This document shows positions 1 to 7,623 of a DNA stretch of 64,000 nucleotides, piece after piece. The notes beneath the pieces were generated by a model. It searched no databases, was not told the DNA's origin, and saw nothing but the letters and a program-made list of their open reading frames with translations. The stretch is from assembly GCA_964497975.1 (NCBI GenBank), contig CAZCFO010000001.1, positions 372,001 through 436,000 of the forward strand. Direction: 5' to 3'. Each line of letters starts with the position of its first letter. The first letter of the stretch is position 1. Origin of the DNA: JABFSS01 sp964497975. GTDB lineage: Bacteria; Patescibacteriota; Gracilibacteria; Peribacterales; Peribacteraceae. The position numbers were made by a program, and so were the translations under genes.

Positions 1-1029
1 CGGCAGCGCGAAGATGAAGTGATGCGGGTAGTACTGGCCGCCGAGACCCACGATGAATGACGCGACCACGGCGAGAACGATGCCGCAGGCCGCCGTCTTC
101 CAGACGGGAACCGACCGGCGCGCAGCGGCGTCCCACGCGACGGCGGCGGCGATCAACAGAAGCGCGACGCAGAGGAACGGCGAGAACTGCCACAGATCGA
201 GGACGAGGCGGTCGACCCGCAGCGCGCGCGACCACGGCGACCCCCGCATGTCGACGTGCGAGAACAGCATGTGAGGCAGGTAGACCTTCAGATACGCGCC
301 GAGCCACCCGAAAACGGCCAGCAGCAGCACTCCCAGTGCTCCGGCGATGCCGGAGGGGATGAGGACGTCCGGGACAACCTGACGCCGGTTGTGCAGGAAG
401 AGAAGCGACGTCGCGAGGATGACCGGGAGCAGAGGTTCCTTCATCGCGCCGGCGGCGAAGAGCAGGACGCCCAAGGCGAGCATCCGCGGAATGCGCGCCC
501 ACCGGGCCTGATCAATCAACAGAAGAAGGTAGAGCACCCCCGCAATGCCCCCAAGCGATTCGGTCTGGATGTATCCTGCCTGGACCGCCGCATACCTGCC
601 GATGGCGAGCCCGAGCAGGATGCCCGCTGCGATCGGAAAGAACCGCTGGGATGCGGGGAGCCCGCGGGAGTTGCGGGCAAAGAACACCGCGAATGCCGCC
701 GGAAGACAGGCGAGCATGATGACCTGGACCGCCGCCGCGATGGTCTGGGTGCCGGTGACAAGCAGCGACAGCGCCGTCAGCAGGAAGATGAGCGGCGGTT
801 TGTTCTCGAAGAGTTCCGCATACGGGTTGATGCCGTTGAGAACCGCCCTGCCCGCCGCGAAATAGATCTTGGCATCCGGCTCCAGCTGCGCGGCCATCTG
901 GATGGAGAGCTCGGCGGCAAAATCGTGCACCCCCTTCAGAAGACCCAGAAGCGCGACGGTGCCCACCGCCGCGAGAACGGGATGCAGGCGGATCCACTGG
1001 AATAGACGCCCGGGAGACGGGAAGGACAT
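1..1029 (-). CDS. GT-C membrane glycosyltransferase (ArnT/PMT-like), 3' end outside window
   Basis: About 343 residues are visible, read on the minus strand from ATG at 1029, and the C-terminus lies beyond the left edge. The product is strongly hydrophobic with repeated membrane spans (for example the LAAVGTVALLGLL and LGVLLLAVFGWL stretches). Its first external loop reads NPYAELFENKPP. The protein at 43885-45696 has a near-identical loop (SPYLELFESKPP), so the two are paralogues. GT-C enzymes of this type use lipid-phosphate sugars on the outer membrane face; donor and acceptor are unknown here. A TACGCT box lies 7 bases before the ATG and no Shine-Dalgarno is present, which supports this start. 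It is divergent from the dehydrogenase at 1092. Confidence 0.8.
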   Translation of the reverse strand, partial: MSFPSPGRLFQWIRLHPVLAAVGTVALLGLLKGVHDFAAELSIQMAAQLEPDAKIYFAAGRAVLNGINPYAELFENKPPLIFLLTALSLLVTGTQTIAAAVQVIMLACLPAAFAVFFARNSRGLPASQRFFPIAAGILLGLAIGRYAAVQAGYIQTESLGGIAGVLYLLLLIDQARWARIPRMLALGVLLFAAGAMKEPLLPVILATSLLFLHNRRQVVPDVLIPSGIAGALGVLLLAVFGWLGAYLKVYLPHMLFSHVDMRGSPWSRALRVDRLVLDLWQFSPFLCVALLLIAAAVAWDAAARRSVPVWKTAACGIVLAVVASFIVGLGGQYYPHHFIFALP

Positions 1030-1073
1030 GGAGGAAAGCGTACCAGAGACCCGGGGAAACCGGATCTTTTTTC

Positions 1074-1082
1074 TGATACGCT
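1074..1082 (+). promoter_or_regulatory. Extended -10 (TGA-TACGCT) for the dehydrogenase
   Basis: TGn followed by TACGCT lies 9 bases before the ATG at 1092. The predicted transcript start is about 3 bases before the start codon, so the mRNA is nearly leaderless. A divergent TACGCT on the minus strand (1037-1042) serves the gene ending upstream. Confidence 0.5.
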
Positions 1083-1091
1083 GGCGGTGCA

Positions 1092-2360
1092 ATGAAGACT
1101 GTGAGGATCTGCATCGTCGGCCTGGGGTACGTGGGACTGCCGCTCGCACACGCGTTCGCGAAGGCGGGACACGACGTGCTCGGGTACGACATCTCCGTGC
1201 CGCGCGTGACGGAACTGAAGAACGGACACGATCGGACGTTGGAACTGACGGATGAGCAGATGCGGGCCGTGAAGATGACCTTCACGACGGACCCCGCGAT
1301 GATGGAAGACCGCGAAGTGATCATCCTGGCGATCCCCACGCCGGTGGACGAGAAGAACAACCCGGATCTGACGCCGGTGGAGAAAGCGACGGAGACGGTC
1401 GGCAGGCATCTGAGGAAAGGCATGATCGTCGTGTACGAATCGACCGTGTATCCCGGCGTGACCGAAGAAACCTGCGGGCCGATCCTCGAGAAGCAGTCGG
1501 GATTGAAGAGTGGGAAGGATTTCACGCTCGGTTACTCGCCGGAACGCATCAACCCCGGGGACAAGCTGCACACGGTCGACAAGATCGTGAAGATCGTCGC
1601 GGGGCAGGATGAGCGGACCGCCGACATCCTCTGCGAACTGTACGGATCGATCGTCACCGCCGGCATCCACCGCGCGCCGTCGATCAAAGTGGCGGAAATG
1701 GCGAAAGCGATCGAGAATGCACAGCGGGATCTGAACATCGCGTACGTGAACGAGATCGCCATGCTTTGCAACCGCATCGGCATCCCGACCAAGGCCGTGC
1801 TGGATGCCGCGGGCACCAAGTGGAACTTTTTGAAGTTCCAGCCGGGCCTCGTGGGCGGGCACTGCATCGGCGTCGATCCCTATTACCTGGTGGAGAAGGC
1901 GAAGCGCCTGGGCATGCAGACACACGTGATCAACGCCGGGCGTGCGATCAATGACGGCGTGGCGGCGTATGTCGTCGAGCGCGTGTCGGTGATGCTGCCC
2001 AAGCCCCCCGCGAAAGCCCGCGTGCTGGTCCTCGGACTCACCTTCAAAGAGAACATTCCCGACACCCGCAACAGCAAGGCCGGCGATGTGGTGCGCGGGT
2101 TCATGAAGCTCGGGTACCAGACCGAAGTTCATGATGCGTTCGTGAGTCCGGAGGAGATCAACAAGCTGGGCATGACGCCCGGGTCACTCCAGAACGGACC
2201 ATACGACGCGGTCGTCTTCCTTGTGCCGCACTGGCAATATCTGGATGCGGGGGCGGACGGGATGATGAAAGCGCTGAAGAAGGGCGGCATTCTCTATGAT
2301 TTGAAATCATTGTTCGCGGACAAAGTACTAAACGCAGATTGCACGTACATGACTTTATAG
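1092..2360 (+). CDS. Nucleotide-sugar 6-dehydrogenase (TviB/WbpO type)
   Basis: 422 residues, normal length for the UDP-glucose/GDP-mannose dehydrogenase family. It performs a two-step NAD-dependent oxidation of the C6 hydroxyl of a UDP-N-acetylhexosamine (most likely UDP-GlcNAc or UDP-GalNAc) to the uronate. The Rossmann motif GLGYVGLP is at residues 9-16. The middle domain carries KVAEMAKAIENAQRDLN, and the catalytic cysteine C258 lies in GGHCIGVDPYYL. The preceding KWNFLKFQPGLVGG is typical of the TviB/VipA/WbpO branch rather than of UDP-glucose dehydrogenase. It supplies an acidic sugar for the glycan. It converges on the methyltransferase at 2404 across a 9-bp repeat array. Exact substrate is inferred. 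Confidence 0.92.
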   Translation: MKTVRICIVGLGYVGLPLAHAFAKAGHDVLGYDISVPRVTELKNGHDRTLELTDEQMRAVKMTFTTDPAMMEDREVIILAIPTPVDEKNNPDLTPVEKATETVGRHLRKGMIVVYESTVYPGVTEETCGPILEKQSGLKSGKDFTLGYSPERINPGDKLHTVDKIVKIVAGQDERTADILCELYGSIVTAGIHRAPSIKVAEMAKAIENAQRDLNIAYVNEIAMLCNRIGIPTKAVLDAAGTKWNFLKFQPGLVGGHCIGVDPYYLVEKAKRLGMQTHVINAGRAINDGVAAYVVERVSVMLPKPPAKARVLVLGLTFKENIPDTRNSKAGDVVRGFMKLGYQTEVHDAFVSPEEINKLGMTPGSLQNGPYDAVVFLVPHWQYLDAGADGMMKALKKGGILYDLKSLFADKVLNADCTYMTL

Positions 2361-2366
2361 AGGGTG

Positions 2367-2402
2367 CCTCTGTGCCCTCTGTGCCGTCTGTCACCTCTGT
2401 CC
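2367..2402. repeat. 9-bp tandem array, four units (CCTCTGTGC type)
   Basis: Four contiguous 9-mers: CCTCTGTGC, CCTCTGTGC, CGTCTGTCA, CCTCTGTCC. They fill the gap between two converging stop codons (2360 and 2404). Variants of the same unit occur at 30296-30369 (as inverted arms) and 33464-33507. Confidence 0.85.
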
Positions 2403-2403
2403 C

Positions 2404-3075
2404 CTACTTCATCGCCGCCACGTAATACCCCGAACAGAGAATATTCTTCTCCGCTTTCTTGTTCCCGATATCCCCGTGCTCCTTCGTGAGAATCCAGCGG
2501 AAAAGCTGGATCATGCGAGCTTTCAGGAACCAGAAAATCTTGAAGGGGCGGAACCACAGCGTCTCGCACTGGAACCCGATGCGCTGGAAAAGGATCGCAA
2601 GCGTGTCCATGGTGCCGGCTTCTTCCTGGAAATCCGACACCGTGAAACCGGCGTTTTTGATGAGATACTGCAGGCCGTACTTCGTGTACCGGTAATAATC
2701 GCCCGGAACGTCGTGCAGCGGATAGATGAAGCGGGTGGTAAGGATGAGCGTGCCGCCGGGCACCAGGACGCGATGGAATTCCTTGAGGGCCTGCAGGGGC
2801 GTATGGAGATGCTCGAGAACCTCCGTGCAAAGCACAACCTCGAACGAGCCATCGGGGATCATGCGGAGATCATGCGCGTCGGCGATGATGTCGACGGGGA
2901 TGCCCTCGCGTTCGGCGATATCCATCGTCGTGCGGTTGGGGAACAGGCCGCCGTAGAGCGCCGTTCCGCAGCCGACGTCGAGCGTCTTCTTGTCGGACGC
3001 GTGCTTCCGCAAGAAAGCCGCAATGCGCGGGCGCGTGATCTTGCGCGTCAAACCGATGGCGTCGAGCAGACCCAT
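2404..3075 (-). CDS. Class I SAM-dependent methyltransferase
   Basis: 223 residues with a complete Rossmann methyltransferase core: motif I LDVGCGTALYGG (about residues 33-44), an acidic motif II (MDIAERE), ALEHLHTP-like motif IV/V region (CTEVLEHLHTP) and the post-motif GGTLILTTRF. The C-terminal third is basic and aromatic, as in glycan-locus methyltransferases of the Methyltransf_11 group. It probably O-methylates a sugar; the substrate cannot be read from sequence. Start ATG 3075 is preceded by TAGGAT exactly 6 bases upstream, and that TAG is also the stop codon of the upstream GT9 gene (3085-3087). Confidence 0.85.
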   Translation of the reverse strand: MGLLDAIGLTRKITRPRIAAFLRKHASDKKTLDVGCGTALYGGLFPNRTTMDIAEREGIPVDIIADAHDLRMIPDGSFEVVLCTEVLEHLHTPLQALKEFHRVLVPGGTLILTTRFIYPLHDVPGDYYRYTKYGLQYLIKNAGFTVSDFQEEAGTMDTLAILFQRIGFQCETLWFRPFKIFWFLKARMIQLFRWILTKEHGDIGNKKAEKNILCSGYYVAAMK

Positions 3076-3081
3076 GAATCC

Positions 3082-3087
3082 ATCCTA
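3082..3087 (-). promoter_or_regulatory. Leaderless-type -10 TAGGAT overlapping a stop codon
   Basis: TAGGAT, then 6 bases, then ATG (3075). Its first three bases are the TAG stop of the GT9 gene, so termination codon and promoter element share DNA. Confidence 0.5.
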
Positions 3088-4173
3088 CAGGAACGCGCGG
3101 AAGGCCCCAACGACGCTTTCGGGGGTCGTGGCGCGGATGCAGCGCAGTTGCTCTTCCGTGGCCGTGCGCGGGGATAGCGTTACGAACATCCAGGGGACGC
3201 ATCCGGCGGGAGGGAGGACATGAACGACCTTGGGACCAGGCGGCGGCAGCTGTTCCGTGGGCGATGATCCTCCGACGATAGCGACGACCTTCGCGCCAGC
3301 GGCGTACGCGACGTAGAGAGGACCCGTATCCGCGGCGACATACACTCCTGCCTCCATCGCCAGAGCGCCCATCTGGCCGAGCGTGAGTCCGGAGCCGTCG
3401 TAGATGAACCCCGGACGCGCCGTTTTTTCCCGCAGCTCCTTCACGCGTGCCGCGTCCAGCGTGCAAAAAACCATCGGGGTCCCCTGCTCCGTGATCTGGT
3501 CGGCGAGCGCGACCCAGTGCTCCGGCGGCCATTCCTTGATGGCATTCCCCGCACTGACGTTGCAGCAGACAAACTTCCCTGACATCAGCTCATGTCCAGT
3601 CATCCAGTCCAAGATAGACTTCCGATCGTCATCGGACGGAAAGAAATCGAGTTGGTACGCAATGGCTGGAACTCCGAGAGGCTCGAGCATTTTCATGTAA
3701 TGGCGGAATGTCCCGTCCCCGGGCCGGTATTCGAAATTCCGGGTATTGAAGAGCCGCGTGTACGAGACCAGATGTCCCCGCAGCCGCGAGAAGGTGCTGA
3801 TGCGCTGCCGTGCCCCGCACCAGATGCCGATCAGGGATGCGAACGCGTCGGGCATACAGTTGATGACGACGCCGTATCCCTCCCGGCTGAGGGACTGGAT
3901 GATCTCCATGCGCGTTCCCCCGGGGATGACGCGATCCACGAACGGGTTGTTCCGGACGGCGGCCGCGGATGCCTTGCGGCAAAGAAGATGGACCTCCCAA
4001 TCGGGATGGGCCTGTTTGATCGCGCGGAACATCGGCGTAGTGCAGACCGTATCCCCGAGCTTCGCCCATTGAATGATGAGGATTTTGCGGGGGGAGCCGC
4101 CCCGCACCTTCGAATAGACGGCCAGGAAGGGCCACAGAACCGCCGTCAGGAGGAACCACAGGATCGTATTCAT
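3085..4173 (-). CDS. GT9 family (ADP-heptose:glycan heptosyltransferase-like) glycosyltransferase
   Basis: 362 residues from ATG 4173, which overlaps the stop of the upstream gene as ATGA; a longer reading is possible but adds non-homologous sequence. An N-terminal hydrophobic stretch (WFLLTAVLWPFLAVYS) may tether it to the membrane. The GT-B fold is shown by IIQWAKLGDTVCTTPMFRAI near the N-terminus (heptosyltransferase 'GD' loop) and by VAADTGPLYVAYAAGAKVVAI in the C-terminal domain, the family's nucleotide-sugar signature. It is the last gene of the heptose kinase / phosphatase-nucleotidyltransferase operon (6508 to 3085), so ADP-heptose is the likely donor. Confidence 0.85.
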   Translation of the reverse strand: MNTILWFLLTAVLWPFLAVYSKVRGGSPRKILIIQWAKLGDTVCTTPMFRAIKQAHPDWEVHLLCRKASAAAVRNNPFVDRVIPGGTRMEIIQSLSREGYGVVINCMPDAFASLIGIWCGARQRISTFSRLRGHLVSYTRLFNTRNFEYRPGDGTFRHYMKMLEPLGVPAIAYQLDFFPSDDDRKSILDWMTGHELMSGKFVCCNVSAGNAIKEWPPEHWVALADQITEQGTPMVFCTLDAARVKELREKTARPGFIYDGSGLTLGQMGALAMEAGVYVAADTGPLYVAYAAGAKVVAIVGGSSPTEQLPPPGPKVVHVLPPAGCVPWMFVTLSPRTATEEQLRCIRATTPESVVGAFRAFL

Positions 4174-5156
4174 GGTTTTGACGAGGAACGCTTCTGAAGG
4201 ATCTCCGTGGTCGAGCCGAGTTCTTTGCGCACGGGAATGAGGACGAGCTGTGCGCCGATCTCCTGTACGACGGGTGCTTCGATGCAGTCCTTTCCGTACG
4301 TCTCCGCGTTCACGTGCACGTCCGGCCGGATCGTTTTGAGCCATGCGCGGGGATCGTCGTCATCGAAGATGAAGACCGCATCGGCATGCCGAGCGACCTT
4401 CGCGGCACGGATATCCTGCGATTCGATGGGACGATCCTTGCCCTTGTACCGCTTCACCGACGCGTCGCTGTTGACGCCCACGAGGAGGACGTCGCCCTGC
4501 TTTCGCGCCTCCGCGAGGAGGAAACGGTGGCCGGCATGAAGAAGATCGAACGAGCCGTTCGTGGTGACGACGGTCATCCCTTTTTTGCGGGATGATTCCG
4601 AGAGCGCCGCGGCGTCCGCGATCGACAGGACCTTCCCGGGACGGAGAATCAGGCCGGCAAGTTTATCGATCGTATCAGCCGTCCAGTCCGCGGTCAGGGT
4701 CATCGGATAGACGGCGGAGCGGATGCGCGCGGTCCGGCAGCCGATCGCTTTGCCACACGCCATGTCGCCATCCTTGTCGCCGACGAAGATGCCATTCTCC
4801 GCGTGCGCGCCGGGATGGTCTTTTATGAGGTCCTCCCACAATCCGGTTTTGGGCTTCCGACAGCGGCAATTCTCGTCGGGATGATGGGGGCAGTAATACG
4901 CACCCGTGATGATGATCCCCTCGCCTTTGAGGAGTTCCTCCGTCCGCCGGAGCACGCCCAGAAAATCCTCGAGGGAATAGCTCCCCCGCGCGATGCCTCC
5001 CTGGTTAGTGACGATGAAGAACGCATATCCCGCGTCGCGGAACTTCCGCAGCCCCGCTGTGACTCCCGGAAGAAGCTTCACCGCTTCCGCCGACCGGCCG
5101 TTTCTGCCCTGATCGACGATGATCGTTCCGTCGAGATCGAGAAGGAGAACGTTCAT
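4170..5156 (-). CDS. GmhB-type heptose-bisphosphate phosphatase fused to HldE-type nucleotidyltransferase
   Basis: 328 residues, two enzymes in one chain. Residues 1-160 are a HAD-IIIA phosphatase: nucleophile region LDLDGT (D7, D9), VTNQGG (about 49-54), zinc ligands C89, H91, C97, C99, and GDKDGDM at 126-132. This is the GmhB signature. Residues 190-328 are a cytidylyltransferase-like domain with TTNGSFDLLHAGH (HxGH at 207-210) and YKGKDRPI, as in the C-terminal half of HldE (RfaE2). Together they would convert heptose 1,7-bisphosphate to the 1-phosphate and then to ADP-heptose. Both ends overlap neighbours by 4 bases (ATGA type). In most bacteria the nucleotidyltransferase is fused to the kinase instead, so this domain pairing is unusual. 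Confidence 0.88.
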   Translation of the reverse strand: MNVLLLDLDGTIIVDQGRNGRSAEAVKLLPGVTAGLRKFRDAGYAFFIVTNQGGIARGSYSLEDFLGVLRRTEELLKGEGIIITGAYYCPHHPDENCRCRKPKTGLWEDLIKDHPGAHAENGIFVGDKDGDMACGKAIGCRTARIRSAVYPMTLTADWTADTIDKLAGLILRPGKVLSIADAAALSESSRKKGMTVVTTNGSFDLLHAGHRFLLAEARKQGDVLLVGVNSDASVKRYKGKDRPIESQDIRAAKVARHADAVFIFDDDDPRAWLKTIRPDVHVNAETYGKDCIEAPVVQEIGAQLVLIPVRKELGSTTEILQKRSSSKP

Positions 5157-6508
5157 AGCACGCGGAGAAGCTCCTCCGACGTCAGCGTCGCGGTTCCCAA
5201 TTTTCCCACGACCACGCTCGCGGCCCGGTTGCTGAGGTCGGCGCCGTCGTCGAGCGTGCCGCCGGCCGCGAGGACCAGGGCCAGCGTCGCGGCGACCGTA
5301 TCCCCCGCTCCCGACACGTCGGCGACTTCCTTGGCGAGCGCGGGGAACTCCCGCACCTGCGCCTTCGCGCCCGCAACGAGCATCATGCCGCGACCGCCCA
5401 GCGTCAGCAGCACGTCGCTGCCCGTCTTCTTCCGGAGCGTTTTACCGATGGCGGACGGAGAGACCGCCGCGGAGGCGCCCGCGAGGTACTGCGCCTCCCC
5501 CCGGTTGGGCGTGATGACCGTGGCGCCCTTGATCGTGCGGATGTAGCCGCTGTCGCGGGGCTTGGGATCGAGGATCACGGGAACCTTCGCCTTCCGCGCC
5601 GCGGCGACGCAGGCCTTGAGCATGTCGGAAGAGAACATCCCTTTGGCGTAATCCGACAGCAGGAGCGCGTCGTGTTTTTTGAGGACAGACTTCAGTTTTT
5701 TCAGAAACGCCTGACGCTGCGTAGGCGTGAGCGGGCGGACATCCTCGTAATCCACGCGGATCATCTGCTGGCCGTTGGAGACCACGCGGACCTTTTCGAT
5801 GGTGCGGCCGCCGCGTTCGATGATGAGCGCCGGACGAACACCGCCTTTGCGGATCAACGCATCAAGCTTCTTCCCCTCCAGATCGTCCCCGCACAGACCA
5901 AGCAGCGTGGCTTTTCCCCCGAGCGCGGCGATATTCATGGCGGCGTTGGCCGCCCCGCCCGGCACCGAATGCGATGAACGGTGATGCACCACCGGGATCG
6001 GCGCTTCGGGCGACACGCGTTCCACGTCGCCGTTCACGTACGTATCGAGCATCACGTCGCCGATGACGAGCACCGAGACCGTCCGGAAGTTCTTGATGAG
6101 GGACGACTGCCGGACGAAGCGCTCCTGGTCGATGTGTCCGGAGAGCTCGCTGCGGTAGCTGTCGCCTTCGTCGTGCGTCGTGGAGAATTCCATGATCTCG
6201 CTGTCCTCGAGCCCCGTGAACCGGTGCGGCGTGTTGGAACGGACGTGTACGAAGTCGCCGGGATGCAGCGTGTACTTCTTCTTGCCGAGTTCGAGAAGAA
6301 CTTTTCCGGATTGCAGATAGAAGACCTCATCTTTCTCCCGATGATGATGCATGCTGCAGCGATGATTCTTGCGGAGCACGAGCTTCTTGCCGCAGTACTC
6401 CTTGTTGACGATCCAGTGCTCCTCTCCCCAGGCTTTCTTCTCGCGGTGGACGTCTTTTCCCCGAAAGAAGACCTGATCGCTGCCGGAACCGACGTACTGC
6501 TGCTTCAC
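5153..6508 (-). CDS. Cupin domain fused to HldE-type (RfaE1) heptose 7-phosphate kinase
   Basis: 451 residues. Residues 20-115 form a cupin resembling the mannose-6-phosphate isomerase type (HHH at 54-56, EVFYLQSGKV, PHRF with H95). Residues 143-451 are a PfkB kinase of the RfaE1/HldE branch: VLVIGDVMLDTYVNG, RVSPEAPIPVV, PGGAANAA, and the catalytic loop SGAGDT with D403. The kinase step makes heptose 1,7-bisphosphate, the substrate of the next gene, which overlaps by 4 bases. The cupin may be a sugar isomerase or a sensor; I cannot tell. Start GTG 6508 is chosen because TATCAT lies exactly 6 bases upstream and no ribosome-binding site is present. Confidence 0.85.
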   Translation of the reverse strand: MKQQYVGSGSDQVFFRGKDVHREKKAWGEEHWIVNKEYCGKKLVLRKNHRCSMHHHREKDEVFYLQSGKVLLELGKKKYTLHPGDFVHVRSNTPHRFTGLEDSEIMEFSTTHDEGDSYRSELSGHIDQERFVRQSSLIKNFRTVSVLVIGDVMLDTYVNGDVERVSPEAPIPVVHHRSSHSVPGGAANAAMNIAALGGKATLLGLCGDDLEGKKLDALIRKGGVRPALIIERGGRTIEKVRVVSNGQQMIRVDYEDVRPLTPTQRQAFLKKLKSVLKKHDALLLSDYAKGMFSSDMLKACVAAARKAKVPVILDPKPRDSGYIRTIKGATVITPNRGEAQYLAGASAAVSPSAIGKTLRKKTGSDVLLTLGGRGMMLVAGAKAQVREFPALAKEVADVSGAGDTVAATLALVLAAGGTLDDGADLSNRAASVVVGKLGTATLTSEELLRVL

Positions 6509-6514
6509 CGGCAG

Positions 6515-6520
6515 ATGATA
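6515..6520 (-). promoter_or_regulatory. Leaderless-type -10 TATCAT for the heptose operon
   Basis: TATCAT, 6 bases, GTG (6508). It drives the three-gene operon kinase, phosphatase-nucleotidyltransferase, GT9. Confidence 0.5.
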
Positions 6521-6569
6521 CCGGAAAGCGCTGGAAGAAACAGAGGAGAAACCCGCACAGACGCAATAA

Positions 6570-6598
6570 TTGACGATTTATCAATAAAAGTTTATTAT
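6570..6598 (+). promoter_or_regulatory. Consensus sigma-70-type promoter
   Basis: TTGACG (6570-6575), 17-base spacer, TATTAT (6593-6598) in an AT-rich patch that contrasts with the GC-rich surroundings. The predicted start near 6605 leaves about 17 bases of leader before ATG 6622, without a Shine-Dalgarno. Confidence 0.75.
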
Positions 6599-6621
6599 AG
6601 AATACTTTCTCTTCTCTATCC

Positions 6622-7617
6622 ATGCCGATCCGACCCGACGAAAAGACCGAAGCAGAGGGCGCCCCTGAGGCTGCTCTCCAGAAAATTTCGACGGAAGAAA
6701 TCGATGTCCGGTCACTCGTGACTTCGGCCATTGCCGCGATCACCACGCAGGCCGGGGATACGGCTGCCCGCATCAAAGCCATTGATGACTTCATCGCCGC
6801 AAACCCCGGACAGGCCGAGGAGATGCGCTCGATGATCGTGGCCGAAGTCGAACGCAATCCCCGATTGCTCGGCGAGATGAACTTCTGGGTGACGTTGTCG
6901 GGCCAGGGCGGGGGGAGCACGTGCTTCGATGCCGTGCTCAAGCACCTGATCAACAAGTATGCTGGTGGCGAGCTCGACGCGGAAAATGTGAAGACTCTGC
7001 CGGCTGAGCTTCTCACGACGGTCATGGGACAGGTGCGGAGGAAAGGAACGGCGGAGACCTACGGAACCGTCTACGAAAAAGTGAAGGAAATGAACCGGCA
7101 TGCCATCGACCGGTTCGAAAACGACGAGACTCCTCCCGCCCGCGCCACGGTCAGCCGTCTGCAATATGAAGAACACATGGCTGCCTTCTATGCCGGAGAT
7201 CTGGATACATCGGAGAAGATCGCGCTGGCATCGGTTCCCAATGCCCTCAAAGGCGGACGGATCGCCGGGGCATTGCAGGCGTATGACAACGTGTACGGAC
7301 TCATTTATCCCAGGCAGGGCAAGCACGCGGAGGGTCGCGCGGGATGCGAAAAAGTGATTGAACGGGCTTTCGCGGAGCTGAATGCGACCAAGGACCCGGA
7401 GCAAATCACCTGGCTGCCCCGCGTGATCATGAATGCCATGGATCACATCGTGACGATGGCCCAGGAGACCGGCGACGTGGAAGCGGTGAACACGTACATG
7501 CAAAAATTGCGCCAGAATCCGGTCTTTACCGCCGCTCTGGCATCAAAACTGCAGTGGGCAACGGATCTGGATAAAAAGGCGCAGAGCTACATCGATCAGC
7601 ATCCCACGGGGAAGTAA
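6622..7617 (+). CDS. Uncharacterised soluble, mostly helical protein
   Basis: 331 residues, no signal peptide or membrane span. I do not recognise a family. It is rich in Ala, Glu, Lys and looks all-helical, with an acidic disordered N-terminus (first ~20 residues) and repeat-like helical pairs such as IKAIDDFIAANPGQAEEMRSM and GALQAYDNVYGLIYPRQ that would fit a TPR- or HEAT-like solenoid; that fold is a guess. It has its own consensus promoter and stands alone, converging on the epimerase at 7624. It shares style (short leader, strong promoter, no recognisable domain) with the genes at 9478, 10812 and 52585 rather than with the glycan genes around it. Confidence 0.8.
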   Translation: MPIRPDEKTEAEGAPEAALQKISTEEIDVRSLVTSAIAAITTQAGDTAARIKAIDDFIAANPGQAEEMRSMIVAEVERNPRLLGEMNFWVTLSGQGGGSTCFDAVLKHLINKYAGGELDAENVKTLPAELLTTVMGQVRRKGTAETYGTVYEKVKEMNRHAIDRFENDETPPARATVSRLQYEEHMAAFYAGDLDTSEKIALASVPNALKGGRIAGALQAYDNVYGLIYPRQGKHAEGRAGCEKVIERAFAELNATKDPEQITWLPRVIMNAMDHIVTMAQETGDVEAVNTYMQKLRQNPVFTAALASKLQWATDLDKKAQSYIDQHPTGK

Positions 7618-7623
7618 CGTATA

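Noticed and set aside
512..2132. Long minus-strand frames across 512-1525 and 936-2132
   Set aside because: They are frame shadows: the first mixes the antisense of the dehydrogenase with a wrong frame of the GT-C gene; the second is fully antisense to the dehydrogenase. High GC makes such open frames common.
2367..2402. CRISPR array
   Set aside because: Units are 9 bp, contiguous, with no spacers; no cas gene in the window. The same holds for all 7-9 bp arrays.
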